A stretch of DNA of 64,000 bases. Source: Methanobrevibacter cuticularis (GTDB lineage: Archaea > Methanobacteriota > Methanobacteria > Methanobacteriales > Methanobacteriaceae). Each line of letters opens with the position of its first letter. Position 1 is the first letter of the stretch. Position numbers and translations under genes: made by a program. The stretch lies in assembly GCF_001639285.1 (NCBI RefSeq), contig NZ_LWMW01000011.1:1-64000 (forward strand), written 5' to 3'. Under the pieces are notes generated by a model that had not been told where the DNA came from, searched no databases, and saw only the letters and a list, made by a program, of their open reading frames with translations. Shown here piece after piece: positions 29,154 through 41,061 of the stretch.

Positions 29154-29798
29154 TTAGTTAGAGCATACACCCATGCTCTTAAGATCTTTTTCAGTTGCTT
29201 TAACTTTGTTTAATCCTTTTAATGCTTCAAAAGTAGCATTTGCAAAGTTAACGGTTGTTTGAGTTTGACCACTTGATTTTGACCACACATCAGCTATTCC
29301 TGAAAGTTTCATTAAAGTTTTACCAACATCACCAATAGCTAAACCTACACCTGCTGGAGCTGGTATCAATACAACATTGACACTTCCAGTTTTACCTTGT
29401 ACTTTGAAAGGAACAGTATGTTCTCTTCCACAAACACAACCCCAATCTCCACAGCCTCTTCTAACTTTTATGATGTTATATTTAGCATCATCAACAGCTT
29501 TTCGGATAGCTGGTCCAACTTCACGAGCTTTACCTTGACCTAATCCAACGTAACCATTCTTGTTACCTACTGCAACAATAACTCTGAAATTAACTTTTCT
29601 TCCAGATTTATGCATTCTTTGGACCAAGTTGACATCCATTACTTCTTCTTCTAGCTCTGGAAGCAAAGCATCTACTATTTCCAATTCCATTATTGGGAGA
29701 CCTTTTTCAAAAATTTCATCAATATCGGTGATGGTTCCTTCTTTAACCATTCTACCAACCTTTGTTTTAGGTTCCCAATCTTCCATATTAAAACTCAT
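29154..29798 (-). CDS. rpsE: 30S ribosomal protein S5
   Basis: 214 residues. [26 protein letters not shown] and the [27 protein letters not shown] domain are S5. [13 protein letters not shown] cysteine cluster, seen in archaeal S5, is present. The frame sits two bases after the L18 gene. Confidence 0.97.
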   Translation of the reverse strand: MSFNMEDWEPKTKVGRMVKEGTITDIDEIFEKGLPIMELEIVDALLPELEEEVMDVNLVQRMHKSGRKVNFRVIVAVGNKNGYVGLGQGKAREVGPAIRKAVDDAKYNIIKVRRGCGDWGCVCGREHTVPFKVQGKTGSVNVVLIPAPAGVGLAIGDVGKTLMKLSGIADVWSKSSGQTQTTVNFANATFEALKGLNKVKATEKDLKSMGVCSN

Positions 29799-29800
29799 AA

Positions 29801-30376
29801 TTAGGCCTCATCAATTTTATTTTTAATTTCTTCAAAATGACTAGGTAAATCTGTTACTTGGAGTCCTCTTTCACCATATTTAGAAAATTGTTTTTTAATA
29901 CCTTCATCATCTAATGATTTAGCATATTCAGCTATAGTTTCTCCAGATATACGATTATCCTCAGGTAAAATAGTTTCGCCATGAGGAATATTTAATCCTG
30001 CATCAGACGCTCCTTTAAGAGCTGCGAATATTTTAGATCCTCTGATAGGAGATTTTAACCCTATGTCTAAAACCACATCTGTTACACCTTTATCTAAAGC
30101 TTTCTTACCACAAAGATAAGCAGTTAAATAAGCTACGCTTATATTGCTAGTTCCACCTAACCATCCTATCTTTTCTAATTCTTTACTATGTGCAGATACG
30201 ATGGTTTCATCCCCATCCTTTCCCACATTTATTATCTGAGCTATTACATTAGCATTAGAGATCCTAACTACAAATCTAGACTTGTCTAAATCTACTAATT
30301 TTATTCTGGCATTATAGTCAGTCTTTCCTTCTCTTCTTCTTCTAAATGCTACTTTATATTTTGATCCTTGTGCCAC
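29801..30376 (-). CDS. rplR: 50S ribosomal protein L18
   Basis: 191 residues. [23 protein letters not shown] and the 5S-binding core ([23 protein letters not shown]) mark archaeal L18/L5e. The start is GTG at 30376, behind GGAGGAATATAG. Confidence 0.96.
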   Translation of the reverse strand: MAQGSKYKVAFRRRREGKTDYNARIKLVDLDKSRFVVRISNANVIAQIINVGKDGDETIVSAHSKELEKIGWLGGTSNISVAYLTAYLCGKKALDKGVTDVVLDIGLKSPIRGSKIFAALKGASDAGLNIPHGETILPEDNRISGETIAEYAKSLDDEGIKKQFSKYGERGLQVTDLPSHFEEIKNKIDEA

Positions 30377-30387
30377 CTATATTCCTC

Positions 30388-30834
30388 CTATTTAATCAAA
30401 TCATGGTCCCTGGCATAGGTTTTCATATAAGATTTACTTCTGAAGGCCCCACCTTTAGCCATTTTATATAATTTACGATAAGTTGTAGCATTGATCTCTT
30501 CTGCTTCACGCATACTTTTAAGATCCTTCCTCAAAGCACGGATAGTAGTCATCCAAACTTGTTTTTTAGGAGTACGAGCTTTTTTTGCTCCTTTTATGCT
30601 ACCTCTACCTTTTCTTTTTCCTTTTTTCTTTTGTTCTTTTATTTTTTTTGATCTATAGCTGCTTATACCCTTTTGGGGTTTGGCTTTTATAGCTTTTTGA
30701 TCTATTAGCTGCTTTACACCTTCTCTTGTAATAGCCCTTGATACTTCTTCAATTTGTTCAGGATCAATCCAAACACGATTAATCCCAACCTTAAGTATAC
30801 TTGCAGCTAATCTCTTTTGAGTAGTAAGATTCAT
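30388..30834 (-). CDS. rpl19e: 50S ribosomal protein L19e
   Basis: 148 residues. MNLTTQKRLAASILKVGINRVWIDPE, then a very basic middle (KKGKRKGRGSIKGAKKARTPKK) and a helical end, as in archaeal L19e. SD GGAGG. Confidence 0.97.
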   Translation of the reverse strand: MNLTTQKRLAASILKVGINRVWIDPEQIEEVSRAITREGVKQLIDQKAIKAKPQKGISSYRSKKIKEQKKKGKRKGRGSIKGAKKARTPKKQVWMTTIRALRKDLKSMREAEEINATTYRKLYKMAKGGAFRSKSYMKTYARDHDLIK

Positions 30835-31245
30835 GAAAAACCTCCATTTTCAGCTTAGCTGATAAACTTGAATCATTTTAATTATTTATTCAAGTTTCCC
30901 TTATATTTTTAGTTATTAATTAATTTAATTAATTTTAATATTATCAAACTAATAGTTATTGACATAAGTTATACAAATTGTTATAAAAATTTCAATGTAA
31001 TTATTTTAAAACATTACATTAGATTATTCATTATTTATATTAATCCATTTATTTGAGTTTATAATAATTAATCTTAATATAATTAATTTTAACATGATTA
31101 TCTTTAATATCTATATTCCTTAATTTGTATTCCTTAATAATAGTTCATTAATATTATGTTATATGTCATAAGTAGTTAATATAATTAATAATAATAAATT
31201 TTAATAAATTAACTCAATTAAAACATTCATCTTAAATAGTTTTAG
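30835..31245. other. AT-rich gap inside the ribosomal operon
   Basis: 411 bp between L32e and L19e with no ORF. Contains short TTAATATAATTAATTTTAA echoes, no array. Confidence 0.5.
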
Positions 31246-31572
31246 CTATTTATTTAATATTTTAATACCTAATTCTGATGCCTTAGTTAACATCAGCTCT
31301 TTTTTTCTTTTGCCAATAGTAGCACTAATTCTTCCTGCTTCAGTTTCAGGATCTAAATTTTCTAATTCAGACATATTTCGAACAAGAACATCTTTGAACC
31401 CAGATGGATGAAGTCCTCTCATAACTTTAGGAGAACCATATCCAATAGAAGGCATTGCAGGTTTCCCTGCTTCATATCTTCTCATTTTACTGGTTTTTCC
31501 TCTTGGACGTCTCCATTTTATTCCAAGTTTTTTATATCTGGCGTATTCTTGTCTTTTGAATTTTTTCTTCAT
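31246..31572 (-). CDS. rpl32e: 50S ribosomal protein L32e
   Basis: 108 residues. FKRQEYARYKKLGIKWRRPRG, KPAMPSIGYGSPKVMRGLHPSG and LVRNMSELENLD are L32e. It has the short form without the N-terminal extension of some archaeal versions. Confidence 0.96.
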   Translation of the reverse strand: MKKKFKRQEYARYKKLGIKWRRPRGKTSKMRRYEAGKPAMPSIGYGSPKVMRGLHPSGFKDVLVRNMSELENLDPETEAGRISATIGKRKKELMLTKASELGIKILNK

Positions 31573-31666
31573 TGAATCACCAATAAATAATACATTATTT
31601 TTTTAAGTTGTAGTATTGCATTAATAATCTATTTAATAATAATTCACTACATATACTCATTACACT
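31573..31666. other. short AT-rich spacer
   Basis: 94 bp between L6 and L32e, nothing recognisable. Confidence 0.5.
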
Positions 31667-32200
31667 CTAACTTTTATCTACAAGATATATTCCATCTTGG
31701 AACACTCTAGGGTCTCTTCCCTTAATTTTAGTAGCTTGCTCTAAATTAGCCATTGTTTGACCAACATCTTCTTTATTAATGCCTGTGACAGTTACTTCGT
31801 CACCTTTTACATTAACTTTAGTAGCACCTACAATATTAGCAGACCTAGGGTGTCTTTCACCTAAAAAATTGTCAATGCTTACTTTATTTCCTTTGACCTT
31901 TACAGTCATTGGAAAATGAGCAAAAACAATTTTCATTTTATATGTAAACCCACTTGTAACCCCAATAATCATGTTGGATATATGAGCTCGTGTGGTTCCA
32001 ATCATAGATTTATCTTTCTTTTTAGGAAAAGAAGTTTCTAAAAGTACTTTGTCATCTTCTTTTTTAATAGATATATTAGGATATGTAAATTTCCTAGAAA
32101 CTTCGCCTTGAGGCCCCTTAACAGTTAAAATATTACCAATAGCAACATCTACACCCTTAGGAATCAATATTTCTTCCTTAATAACAGCAGCTAGAACCAT
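31667..32200 (-). CDS. rplF: 50S ribosomal protein L6
   Basis: 177 residues. Two L6 folds; IPKGVDVAIGNILTVKGPQGEVSRKF and the C-terminal VGQTMANLEQATKIKGRDPRVFQDGIY are diagnostic. Eight bases after S8. Confidence 0.97.
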   Translation of the reverse strand: MVLAAVIKEEILIPKGVDVAIGNILTVKGPQGEVSRKFTYPNISIKKEDDKVLLETSFPKKKDKSMIGTTRAHISNMIIGVTSGFTYKMKIVFAHFPMTVKVKGNKVSIDNFLGERHPRSANIVGATKVNVKGDEVTVTGINKEDVGQTMANLEQATKIKGRDPRVFQDGIYLVDKS

Positions 32201-32208
32201 CTCATCAC

Positions 32209-32601
32209 CTAATACATATAAGCCAGCAAACGACCGCCAATACCTTTCTCTTTAGCTTCATTATGAGTCATAATTCCTTCAGGAGTGGTTACGATCAAAA
32301 TTCCAAAGTTTTTTGCTGGTAAATATCTTTTTTCAAATTTCTCAAATTCATCTTTTTTTACAGAATGACGAGGCTTTATAACACCACATTGATTTATGTT
32401 ACCTTCTAATTCTACTTCAAATTTTCCGGCCTTATCATCATCTATATATTCAAATTCACTAATATAATTCTCTTTTTGCATTGTGCTCAATACTTGCCCA
32501 ATTAATTTAGAGGCAGGAGAAATAGAACAAGATTCATTAACTTGAAGCTCATTATTTCTAATATTAGTTAGAGCATCTGCAAGAGGATCCATAAGAGTCA
32601 T
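32209..32601 (-). CDS. rpsH: 30S ribosomal protein S8
   Basis: 130 residues. [14 protein letters not shown] start and the [31 protein letters not shown] end, typical of archaeal S8. SD GAGGTG. Confidence 0.97.
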   Translation of the reverse strand: MTLMDPLADALTNIRNNELQVNESCSISPASKLIGQVLSTMQKENYISEFEYIDDDKAGKFEVELEGNINQCGVIKPRHSVKKDEFEKFEKRYLPAKNFGILIVTTPEGIMTHNEAKEKGIGGRLLAYMY

Positions 32602-32613
32602 AATAAAACACCT

Positions 32614-32760
32614 CTAATTATATTTTTTAAATCCAATTTTAGGAGCAACTTCTCTAAAACATTGTCTACATAACATGAGTCCGTATCTTCGAATCATAGC
32701 AGAATGATCCCCACATCGACTACATTTTCTTGCTGCTTTTCCATATTTTCTTGGCAACAT
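32614..32760 (-). CDS. rpsN: 30S ribosomal protein S14 (zinc type)
   Basis: 48 residues: [20 protein letters not shown] then [21 protein letters not shown]. Cys13, 16, 31 and 34 form the zinc site. Too short for usual cut-offs but clear; SD AAGGTGAT, 109 bp after L5 and 12 bp before S8, the expected position. Confidence 0.97.
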   Translation of the reverse strand: MLPRKYGKAARKCSRCGDHSAMIRRYGLMLCRQCFREVAPKIGFKKYN

Positions 32761-32869
32761 ATCACCTTAAATTTTAGTTAATCATTTAATTGATTATTTA
32801 ATCTTGATTTATTAATCTTGAATTTATAATTCAGTAAATTTTTTCAGTTAGTCGCTAATTTCAATTGAA

Positions 32870-33376
32870 TTAGCTGATTTTCACTTGAAAATTATCTTCC
32901 ATATATTTCATGGTTTCTTCTTTTTTAACCATATGTTTTTCAGGAATCTTTTTTTGCTGAATTTTTCTTCTTTTTACCCTATATCCTGGTTTTTCAAAGG
33001 TAATAGAAACATTCATTCCAAAAATACCAATATCTGGATCATAACGAATTCCTGGAATATCAATATGCTCTTCTATACCAAATGAAACATTACCTTGAGT
33101 ATCAAACTGTTTTGATTTTATATTATTACCAATACCATCTAAAACCATTTTAATAGCTTTATTCGCACTTTCACCACGTAAAGTTACTTTACATGCAATT
33201 GGTTGATTCTTTCTAATTCCAAATTCAGGGTTTGTAACTTTAGAAAAAGTTTTAACAGGCTCTTGTCCAGTTAATTCAGATAAAAGCTTTATAGCACGAG
33301 ATAATCTTTCTCCAGATTCTCCAACACCGATATTGAGAGTAGTTTTGGCTATGAGAACTTCTTCCATAGGATTCAT
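32870..33376 (-). CDS. rplE: 50S ribosomal protein L5
   Basis: 168 residues. [21 protein letters not shown] and [19 protein letters not shown] are L5, which binds 5S rRNA. SD GGAGG overlaps the end of S4e. Confidence 0.97.
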   Translation of the reverse strand: MNPMEEVLIAKTTLNIGVGESGERLSRAIKLLSELTGQEPVKTFSKVTNPEFGIRKNQPIACKVTLRGESANKAIKMVLDGIGNNIKSKQFDTQGNVSFGIEEHIDIPGIRYDPDIGIFGMNVSITFEKPGYRVKRRKIQQKKIPEKHMVKKEETMKYMEDNFQVKIS

Positions 33377-34105
33377 CTAGTTACCTCCTGGAAGTGAAAT
33401 TATAGGTTCATCTTTTCCTATAACAAAAGCATAATCTTTTAAAGTAAGAAATTCATTCTTTTTATCATTTTCAACAATGACAGTGTTAGGATTAGATGAT
33501 TTATTAATAATAACTTCGTTAATTTTTCCTATTTCCCCAGTATGTTTACCACCAGTGATAAGAACCATAGCTCCTTCTTCAAATTTGAAATTATCTGTAA
33601 TTTCTTGATTAGGAACATTTAAACTAACAACATCCCCAACAGAATAAGATTCATCTACAATCATATTCCTACCATCATGAAGATTTAATTGAGTTTTATT
33701 TTCTTTAATAGTAGTTTTATCAGTAATTTTACATAACTTAAATCCATCATTCCCCTTTGGAATGGGATGGAGGGTTAATCTACCTTTAGTATCTGGAAGA
33801 ATCCTATAAGTTTCCTCAGTTTTTGGAATTTGAACTACATCCATAAACCCGACAGGATATTTATAATCTTTTCTAGCTCTACCGTCAACTAACACTTTAC
33901 CAGTGTTAATAATTCTTTTAGCTTCTCTTGAATTATCAGCTAAACCTAAAATATCCCTGACAACAATCAATAATGACAATGATTCTTCGATTGCATGTGG
34001 TCCTGCTGCAGGCTTTACTGTCCATTTATTTTCTTTTGGGTGAATAGGCCAATTTTTAGGTGCTTTATATCTCTTAAGATGCTTTCTTGATCCCATTTTT
34101 GCCAT
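33377..34105 (-). CDS. rps4e: 30S ribosomal protein S4e
   Basis: 242 residues. [25 protein letters not shown] start, an S4 domain, then a KOW motif ([18 protein letters not shown]). Directly adjacent to L5 and L24. Confidence 0.97.
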   Translation of the reverse strand: MAKMGSRKHLKRYKAPKNWPIHPKENKWTVKPAAGPHAIEESLSLLIVVRDILGLADNSREAKRIINTGKVLVDGRARKDYKYPVGFMDVVQIPKTEETYRILPDTKGRLTLHPIPKGNDGFKLCKITDKTTIKENKTQLNLHDGRNMIVDESYSVGDVVSLNVPNQEITDNFKFEEGAMVLITGGKHTGEIGKINEVIINKSSNPNTVIVENDKKNEFLTLKDYAFVIGKDEPIISLPGGN

Positions 34106-34106
34106 T

Positions 34107-34460
34107 TTATTCCTCCCTTTCCATTATTCTATTTCTTCGTTCATCTTTTAAATCAGCATCCACAATCATTAAGTTGGATGGATGAATCGGTGAAAAGACT
34201 GAGGTTCCATCAGGTTTACTTAAAGTAACACCTTCAATTACAACTTTGTACTTTTTGGTATCAATACTTTCAACCTTCCCCTCATGATCTTTAAATTCAC
34301 CACGCATGATTTTTACTGTGTCACCAGTTCTAATAGGTAAAGATCTTTTATTAAAATCTTCTCTTAAATCCTTACTTAAAGTAACACTCATTATTTTACG
34401 ACGAGCGTGTAAAGGTGCATTATAAAGAGCTTTCCTCTGTTTTCTTGGCTGTTTTGACAT
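34107..34460 (-). CDS. rplX: 50S ribosomal protein L24
   Basis: 117 residues from [27 protein letters not shown] five bases upstream of 34460 fixes this start; an earlier ATG at 34472 lies within the SD region. The KOW core is [23 protein letters not shown]. Confidence 0.96.
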   Translation of the reverse strand: MSKQPRKQRKALYNAPLHARRKIMSVTLSKDLREDFNKRSLPIRTGDTVKIMRGEFKDHEGKVESIDTKKYKVVIEGVTLSKPDGTSVFSPIHPSNLMIVDADLKDERRNRIMEREE

Positions 34461-34479
34461 TTTTATCACCATTAACTTA

Positions 34480-34878
34480 TTAAACTAATATGCTTGCAGC
34501 ACTTCCTACACTTGGCCATTTGTCAGCAGCTTCCTTAGCAACAGGTCCCCTTACTTCAGACCCTTTTAAAACTCCTTCAGGAGTTATTATGACAGCAGCA
34601 TTATCTTCAAATTTCACACGAAGTCCATCAGCACGGCGGTATTCCTTTTTCTGTCTCACAACGACAGCGTTAACAACTTCCCGGCGCATATCTGCAGTTC
34701 CTTTCTTAACAGAAGCAACTACAAGATCACCAACACCAGCCACATCAAGCCTCCTACGTACTCCTTTATATCCCTTAACAGATATTATTTCAATTTCACG
34801 TGCACCTGTATTATCAACACATTGAAGACGAGCGCCAATAGGTAATGATTTAGATACATTAGATGTAGTAGCCTTCAT
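34480..34878 (-). CDS. rplN: 50S ribosomal protein L14
   Basis: 132 residues. [23 protein letters not shown] and [22 protein letters not shown] are universal L14. SD AAAGGAG sits in the end of S17. Confidence 0.97.
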   Translation of the reverse strand: MKATTSNVSKSLPIGARLQCVDNTGAREIEIISVKGYKGVRRRLDVAGVGDLVVASVKKGTADMRREVVNAVVVRQKKEYRRADGLRVKFEDNAAVIITPEGVLKGSEVRGPVAKEAADKWPSVGSAASILV

Positions 34879-35199
34879 TTACTTATCTCCTTTTACCTCA
34901 ACTAAAACAAAATGTTTAGTTTTACTTAAAGGTCTACATTCTGCAATTTTGACTGAATCACCAATATTTACATTGATACAATCAGGTTTATGAACATTAA
35001 TTTTAGACTTTCTTTTTTCATATCTTTCATATTTTCGTATGAATTTGTAGAAACTACGTTCTACTGTAATAGTTCTTTCTGCTTTATCACTAGTGACAAT
35101 TCCTTCTAAAATTTGTCCCCTAACTGGTAAAGTTCCGTGAAATGGGCAGTTTGAATCATTACATTCAGTTTCTATCTGTTGAACATTAAGACCAACCAT
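34879..35199 (-). CDS. rpsQ: 30S ribosomal protein S17
   Basis: 106 residues. The archaeal S17 N-terminus carries [21 protein letters not shown], then [42 protein letters not shown]. Confidence 0.97.
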   Translation of the reverse strand: MVGLNVQQIETECNDSNCPFHGTLPVRGQILEGIVTSDKAERTITVERSFYKFIRKYERYEKRKSKINVHKPDCINVNIGDSVKIAECRPLSKTKHFVLVEVKGDK

Positions 35200-35304
35200 G
35201 TTATCACCACATAACTATAATTAAATTAATAATTTATAATAATTTTAAGTTATTCATTTTAAGATTGAATAAACAACCATGAAATAATCATGATTAAATA
35301 ATCA
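35200..35304. other. AT-rich spacer
   Basis: 105 bp, with a short AATCATNATTAAATAATCAT echo. Separates S17 from rnp1. Confidence 0.4.
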
Positions 35305-35595
35305 TTATAATTTTTTATATCTCTTTTTAATCCTATCTTCTGGACGATTAAACAATATTTTCCCATCAATCTCGACCCATTCTTCACTCGGTAGCAAAAA
35401 ATGGAAAATTGAAACATTTTTAGGAATCATTTTAGTTTCAGTCCCTTTTTCATTTTTAGTTTCAATTGAGATAGTTTTTTTCGTCTCATCTATGATATTT
35501 CCACTAATTCCAATTAAAGATTCATTAGAACTCTCAATAACTTCAACATATAATCCAATCAATTCATGATAGAAAATATTTTTTGATGTTATCAT
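35305..35595 (-). CDS. rnp1: ribonuclease P protein component 1 (Rpp29/POP4)
   Basis: 96 residues from MITSKNIFYHELIGLYVEVIES. GISGNIIDETKKTISIET and NVSIFHFLLPSEEWVEIDGKILFNRPEDRIKKR form the Sm-like Rpp29 fold that binds the RNase P RNA. The start at 35595 fits the family; there is no clear SD. Confidence 0.94.
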   Translation of the reverse strand: MITSKNIFYHELIGLYVEVIESSNESLIGISGNIIDETKKTISIETKNEKGTETKMIPKNVSIFHFLLPSEEWVEIDGKILFNRPEDRIKKRYKKL

Positions 35596-35657
35596 AATTA
35601 TCAATTGTATTGACTAAATTAAAATTGTAAATTGATATCATGAAAAATGATAAAAGA

Positions 35658-35999
35658 TTAATTTCTTCTTTTTCTATTGAATTTTCTATCAGCATCTCTG
35701 ATTTCAATAGTATCAGAAGAAAAGCCCATATCAGATAAAACTTCTTTGACCTTTCTTTTATGATCACCTTGAAGTTCTATTTGACCTTTTTTAGCAGTAC
35801 CTCCACAGGCACAACGAGCTTTTAACTCTTTAGTTAATTCTTTTATATCAATATCATGTTCATCTATGCCTTCTACAATTGTCATAAGTTTTCCGAATCT
35901 TCTCCTAACTGTAAACACTTTTACAGTTTGAACTTCTCTTGCAATTTCTTCACAAACACAAAGTTCCTCAGGAAGACCACATACATCACAGATTTTCAT
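35658..35999 (-). CDS. translation initiation factor SUI1/aIF1 family
   Basis: 113 residues. The SUI1 core is [19 protein letters not shown] then [26 protein letters not shown]. An N-terminal zinc-knuckle-like [15 protein letters not shown] (Cys4, 7, 13, 15) is added, as in many euryarchaeal versions. It helps select the start codon on the small subunit. Directly after L29. Confidence 0.95.
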   Translation of the reverse strand: MKICDVCGLPEELCVCEEIAREVQTVKVFTVRRRFGKLMTIVEGIDEHDIDIKELTKELKARCACGGTAKKGQIELQGDHKRKVKEVLSDMGFSSDTIEIRDADRKFNRKRRN

Positions 36000-36206
36000 T
36001 TACTTCTCCTTTTGTTTTTGACTCATAATTGTGAGAACACGAGCAATAGTTCTCTTAAGTTCTCTAATTTTTCCAGGATTTTCATTAACCCCAGCAGCAG
36101 CACTTTTAGAAATATTTTTGGCTAATTCTGCTTTGAGTTCAGTCAATTTTTCTTGAATGTCCTCAATTTCCATTTCCCAAATTTCTTTACTTCTTAAAAT
36201 CGCCAT
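36000..36206 (-). CDS. rpmC: 50S ribosomal protein L29
   Basis: 68 residues. LRSKEIWEMEIEDIQEKLTELKAEL and NPGKIRELKRTIARVLTI are L29, near the polypeptide exit. Between S3 and the SUI1 gene. Confidence 0.97.
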   Translation of the reverse strand: MAILRSKEIWEMEIEDIQEKLTELKAELAKNISKSAAAGVNENPGKIRELKRTIARVLTIMSQKQKEK

Positions 36207-36324
36207 TCATTTCAACTCTTAGTAATTTTTAAATTATAGCTCAATTGATCAATGTATTAAATAACTTTCAAATATTAATCAACTGAGTTATTAGATTAAT
36301 TGAATAAATTAATTAATAAATTAA
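36207..36324. other. AT-rich spacer
   Basis: 118 bp between S3 and L29, no structure beyond short ATTAATTGAATAAATTAATT echoes. Confidence 0.4.
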
Positions 36325-37260
36325 TCATTCTTTCTTATCTTCAGATGATTCTTTACTAGATCCATCTTTAGAATCTTTTTCAACTTCATCATCTTTTAGA
36401 ATCTTTTCAGCTGTTTCTTCAATAGCTTCTTCTTCCACTTCTTCTTCAGCTATTTCTTCAATTATTTCTTCCATAGCTTCATCTTCCGTTTCTTTTTCGA
36501 CTATTTCTTCAACTATTTCTTCAAGCTCTTCAAGCTCTTCAATTTCTTCTAATTCTTCTAGATTTTCAAGTTCTTTCTCTTCTTCAACCAATTCCTCATC
36601 AGAAGGCTCTTGTGAAATTTTTACAATTTCTTCATCTTCTTCAACTATATTTTCAATAGTTTCTTCTTTTGGAGGAAGAATATCCACTTTATCAGGTAAT
36701 ACTGCATCAGGAGGCATTATTCTAACAAAAATACCTAAAACTCCTGGTTTTAATTGTACAGTAGCAAAGCCTTCCTTAACAAACCTTGTTGATGGTTCAC
36801 CACATTTTTTGATGTAACCTTCTACAAACTTAGCAACAGCAGACCTTGAGCCTCTAATTTTACCAGATATAGTTACTTCGACACCTTGAGCTCCAGCACC
36901 CATTATCCTACGAATAGTTGAGTAAGCTACTCTTCTAAAATGCATCCCTCTTTGTAACATTGAAGCTATTTTATAAGCCATAATTTTTGGATTCAATTCA
37001 GGTACATCAAGTTCTTTTACTTCTACTTGAGGATTATCAAGATCAAAATTAGTCTTAAGAGTTTGAGTTATTGCTCTTACGGTTTTACCACCTCTACCAA
37101 TAACCATTCCTGGTCTTTCAGCATATACAACAACCATTGTACCAAGAGGAGTGATTTGAATATCCATTCCACCGTAACCTGCTCTTTCAAGCTCACTTTC
37201 TAAATATTCATCAATCTTAGTCCGTTTAAGACCTTCAGTGACAAAATCTTTTTCAATCAT
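36325..37260 (-). CDS. rpsC: 30S ribosomal protein S3 with long acidic C-terminus
   Basis: 311 residues. The KH domain (VVYAERPGMVIGRGGKTVRAI) and the C-terminal S3 domain (FRRVAYSTIRRIMGAGAQGVEV) fill residues 1-200. From about 205 onward ~105 residues are almost only Glu, Asp, Ile, Leu, Lys and Ser (LEELEEIEELEELEEIVEEI and similar), an acidic, probably coiled-coil or disordered tail. Tails of variable length occur in archaeal S3; this one is long. SD GGAGG. Confidence 0.96.
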   Translation of the reverse strand: MIEKDFVTEGLKRTKIDEYLESELERAGYGGMDIQITPLGTMVVVYAERPGMVIGRGGKTVRAITQTLKTNFDLDNPQVEVKELDVPELNPKIMAYKIASMLQRGMHFRRVAYSTIRRIMGAGAQGVEVTISGKIRGSRSAVAKFVEGYIKKCGEPSTRFVKEGFATVQLKPGVLGIFVRIMPPDAVLPDKVDILPPKEETIENIVEEDEEIVKISQEPSDEELVEEEKELENLEELEEIEELEELEEIVEEIVEKETEDEAMEEIIEEIAEEEVEEEAIEETAEKILKDDEVEKDSKDGSSKESSEDKKE

Positions 37261-37264
37261 TAAT

Positions 37265-37723
37265 TTAAGCCTCCTCTAAAACGATTTGCACATGGGTTGT
37301 TGGTGTGTTAAAAGGAGTTACTCTTCCAAATGCCCTTTGAATTCCCCCTTTCATAACAAAACCTCTATGGCTGGAAATATGAATAATTTTTAAATTTTCA
37401 GTATCCAAACCATTATACTCAGCATTAGCTTCAGCATTTTCTAATATTTTTAGAATTTCTGTAGATGCTTTAACAGGGTATCGCCCACTAGGCCAACCTT
37501 TTAGTTCTTTTCTATGACCTACTTTTTTATTGTGTCTTTTGAAAGGAACAGCTTTTTTCATTTCAATTACTTCTTGTAAGTAATTTTTAGCTTTTTCCAA
37601 TTCCATTCCTCTAACTGCCCTACATATCTCAACAGCATGTTTTGGAGAAATCTTAAGAGATCTGCCCATTGCACGAGCTGTTTTAGATTTATCGTTATTA
37701 TAAGCATATTTAATATCAGCCAT
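37265..37723 (-). CDS. rplV: 50S ribosomal protein L22
   Basis: 152 residues. [25 protein letters not shown] and the exit-tunnel loop near [13 protein letters not shown], ending HVQIVLEEA, are archaeal L22. SD AAGGAG. Confidence 0.97.
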   Translation of the reverse strand: MADIKYAYNNDKSKTARAMGRSLKISPKHAVEICRAVRGMELEKAKNYLQEVIEMKKAVPFKRHNKKVGHRKELKGWPSGRYPVKASTEILKILENAEANAEYNGLDTENLKIIHISSHRGFVMKGGIQRAFGRVTPFNTPTTHVQIVLEEA

Positions 37724-37763
37724 GAAATAATCTCCTTATAAACTATAATCTACTCTTATTCTC

Positions 37764-38174
37764 CTATTTAAGAGGTACAAACATAGAGGATCGAGTAGCT
37801 CCCATACCAGGGTCTCCATGTTGAACTCTCTGTCTAGTCGGTGCAAATTCACCAAAGTATGAACCAATCATTTCAGCTGTTAATTCCACTTCAATAAATT
37901 GTTTACCATTGTATATACCGAATATGGTTCCTACCATTTCTGGAAGAACTATCATATCCCTGCAATGAGTCTTAATTACTATAGGCTTTCCACCTTTTTT
38001 CTCTTGTTTTTTCAATTTTCTAAATTTATCCAGCACGATTTGTTGTCTTGGTAAAAATCCTCTTTTTAAAGATCTTCTTTGCCTTGCTGGTAATATTTTT
38101 ATTAAATCATCTAAAGACATATCTTGTAATTCCTTTAGAGTGTAACCTTGATATTTAAATTCTTTTCTTGCCAA
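37764..38174 (-). CDS. rpsS: 30S ribosomal protein S19
   Basis: 136 residues. [40 protein letters not shown] and the [23 protein letters not shown] end are S19/S15e. The start is TTG at 38174 with GGTGGTGA upstream. Confidence 0.97.
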   Translation of the reverse strand: MARKEFKYQGYTLKELQDMSLDDLIKILPARQRRSLKRGFLPRQQIVLDKFRKLKKQEKKGGKPIVIKTHCRDMIVLPEMVGTIFGIYNGKQFIEVELTAEMIGSYFGEFAPTRQRVQHGDPGMGATRSSMFVPLK

Positions 38175-38192
38175 ACATTCACCACCTTAATT

Positions 38193-38918
38193 TTACCTTC
38201 TCTTACCTGTTCTTTTAGCTGCAATAGAACCAACTTTCCTTCCTGGAGGTGCATGTCTTGAAATTGTAGTAGGTCGTCCAGGATGTTGTCTATTTCCTCC
38301 ACCATGAGGGTGATCTACTGCATTCATAGCTACTCCCCTTACAGTCATAGATTTTTTACCCTTAGCTTTAAGAGCATGCCATCTTTTACCTGCTTTAAGG
38401 AATGGTTTATCTTTTCGTCCTCCACCAGCTACAACACCTACAGTTGCTCTGCAAGATGGATTGAAAGATTTTAACTCTCCAGATGGGAGTTCAATAACTG
38501 CTTTATCCGCATCATGTGTGATTAAAGAAGCATAAGTCCCAGAAGATCGGACAAATCGGCCACCATCTCCTGGTCTATTTTCAATATTATAAATAGGAGT
38601 TCCTTCTGGAATTTCAGCTAAAGGTAATGAATTTCCAAAACTTATTGAAGCTGAAATACCACATTCGATATCATCATCAATTTGAATACTTTCAGGAGCT
38701 AATATAAATTTATTTTCACCATTTTCAAATTTAACAAGAGCTATAGGCGCAGATCTTCCAGGATCATGGACTATATCCGCAACTTTTCCTTTTAAGCTAC
38801 CTTCTTTTTCCAAATTATCATAAGACCTGTATTGAATCTTATCTTTGAAACGGTGGGAAGCACTACGATAAGCAGGAGTTCCTCTTCCTCTTCTTTGGTG
38901 TATTAATCGTTTTCCCAT
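38193..38918 (-). CDS. rplB: 50S ribosomal protein L2
   Basis: 241 residues. Peptidyl-transferase-centre protein; GVAMNAVDHPHGGGNRQHPGRP is the universal signature with the essential His. SD AAGGAGG. Confidence 0.98.
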   Translation of the reverse strand: MGKRLIHQRRGRGTPAYRSASHRFKDKIQYRSYDNLEKEGSLKGKVADIVHDPGRSAPIALVKFENGENKFILAPESIQIDDDIECGISASISFGNSLPLAEIPEGTPIYNIENRPGDGGRFVRSSGTYASLITHDADKAVIELPSGELKSFNPSCRATVGVVAGGGRKDKPFLKAGKRWHALKAKGKKSMTVRGVAMNAVDHPHGGGNRQHPGRPTTISRHAPPGRKVGSIAAKRTGKRR

Positions 38919-38937
38919 TTTATTTCCTCCTTAATCT

Positions 38938-39198
38938 TTAGAATACTCCCATTCTAACAGCTATATCTTCTGCTTTACTCTCTTCTGTAAGAGTTATATA
39001 AGCCAATTTATATCCTTTTGAGTTGATATGAGTATTTATACTTTTAACTTTCTCATCAAATAATTTTTCAAAAGCATTTTTGATAGTAGCTTTATTACTT
39101 TCTCTTAAAACAACAAATGTGAGTTCATTATTTCGATCGATTAAGTTCATAGTTTTTTCTGTAACATGAGGTCTAACAATAACTGCATACGGATCCAT
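38938..39198 (-). CDS. rplW: 50S ribosomal protein L23
   Basis: 86 residues. YAVIVRPHVTEKTMNLI and VKSINTHINSKGYKLAYITL, with the end AEDIAVRMGVF, fit archaeal L23, which docks SRP at the tunnel exit. Confidence 0.96.
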   Translation of the reverse strand: MDPYAVIVRPHVTEKTMNLIDRNNELTFVVLRESNKATIKNAFEKLFDEKVKSINTHINSKGYKLAYITLTEESKAEDIAVRMGVF

Positions 39199-39246
39199 AT
39201 TATCTACCTTCTTAAATCATTCCATATTGATTTCTAAAAGTGAAAT

Positions 39247-40011
39247 CTATTGGAACAATCCCCCTAACTTTTCAATAGCAGCTTTACTAAATACAGTTAA
39301 TCTACCTGGATGAGTACCTGGTGCTAATAACTCTGCATTTAAATTCTCAACAGTGACAACATCAATACCTGCATGGTTTCTTGCCCCTAAACCAATACCT
39401 TTATCTTCAGCAACTACTATTAAAGGTCCTTTAGTTCTTTTGTACTTACGACCTCTTAGTTTACCTTTACCTGATCTGATTTTTTTACCTTTTTTTGCTC
39501 TAGTGATATCTTCAAAAATTCCCAATTTCTTAAAGACTTCTCGAGTTTCTTTAGTTTTCCTTATAGAAGCTATTTCATCATCTATTATTAAAGGTAATTG
39601 AGGCACATTTTCTATTTTGTGACCTCTTTCTTCCACTAAATCAGAATTTGTAGTAGCAGCAATAGCGGATCTAATTGCAAATCTTCTTTCTTTTACATTT
39701 ATCTTTTCATGATAAATTTTTTGAGGCCTTGGAGGGTGTGCTTTTCGTCCACCAGTAGCCATTGGGATAAATGCTGCCTTAGAACCATTTTTAATCCTTG
39801 GTACCATAGCTGCCCCTCTACCTGAACCCCAAGATTCTGCAGAAGTTCGTTTACCTGCCATTGGATCACTTCCCCAAGGTTGTATTCTAGCCGTTTGTGA
39901 AGAAATAACTGCTCTTTTTATTAAGTCTGGTCTAAATTCTTCATTAAAAATAGCTGGAAGTTCAATTTCCTCTTTGACTTCTCCATCCATCGTATAAACA
40001 TTAACTTTCAT
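39247..40011 (-). CDS. rpl4: 50S ribosomal protein L4
   Basis: 254 residues from [40 protein letters not shown] and the tunnel-loop region [12 protein letters not shown] are archaeal L4 (L1e). A GTG four codons upstream is possible but lacks its own SD. Confidence 0.96.
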   Translation of the reverse strand: MKVNVYTMDGEVKEEIELPAIFNEEFRPDLIKRAVISSQTARIQPWGSDPMAGKRTSAESWGSGRGAAMVPRIKNGSKAAFIPMATGGRKAHPPRPQKIYHEKINVKERRFAIRSAIAATTNSDLVEERGHKIENVPQLPLIIDDEIASIRKTKETREVFKKLGIFEDITRAKKGKKIRSGKGKLRGRKYKRTKGPLIVVAEDKGIGLGARNHAGIDVVTVENLNAELLAPGTHPGRLTVFSKAAIEKLGGLFQ

Positions 40012-40050
40012 ATTCTCTAACACTCTTAAAAATCAATTAATAATAAAACA

Positions 40051-41061
<1,011 letters not shown>

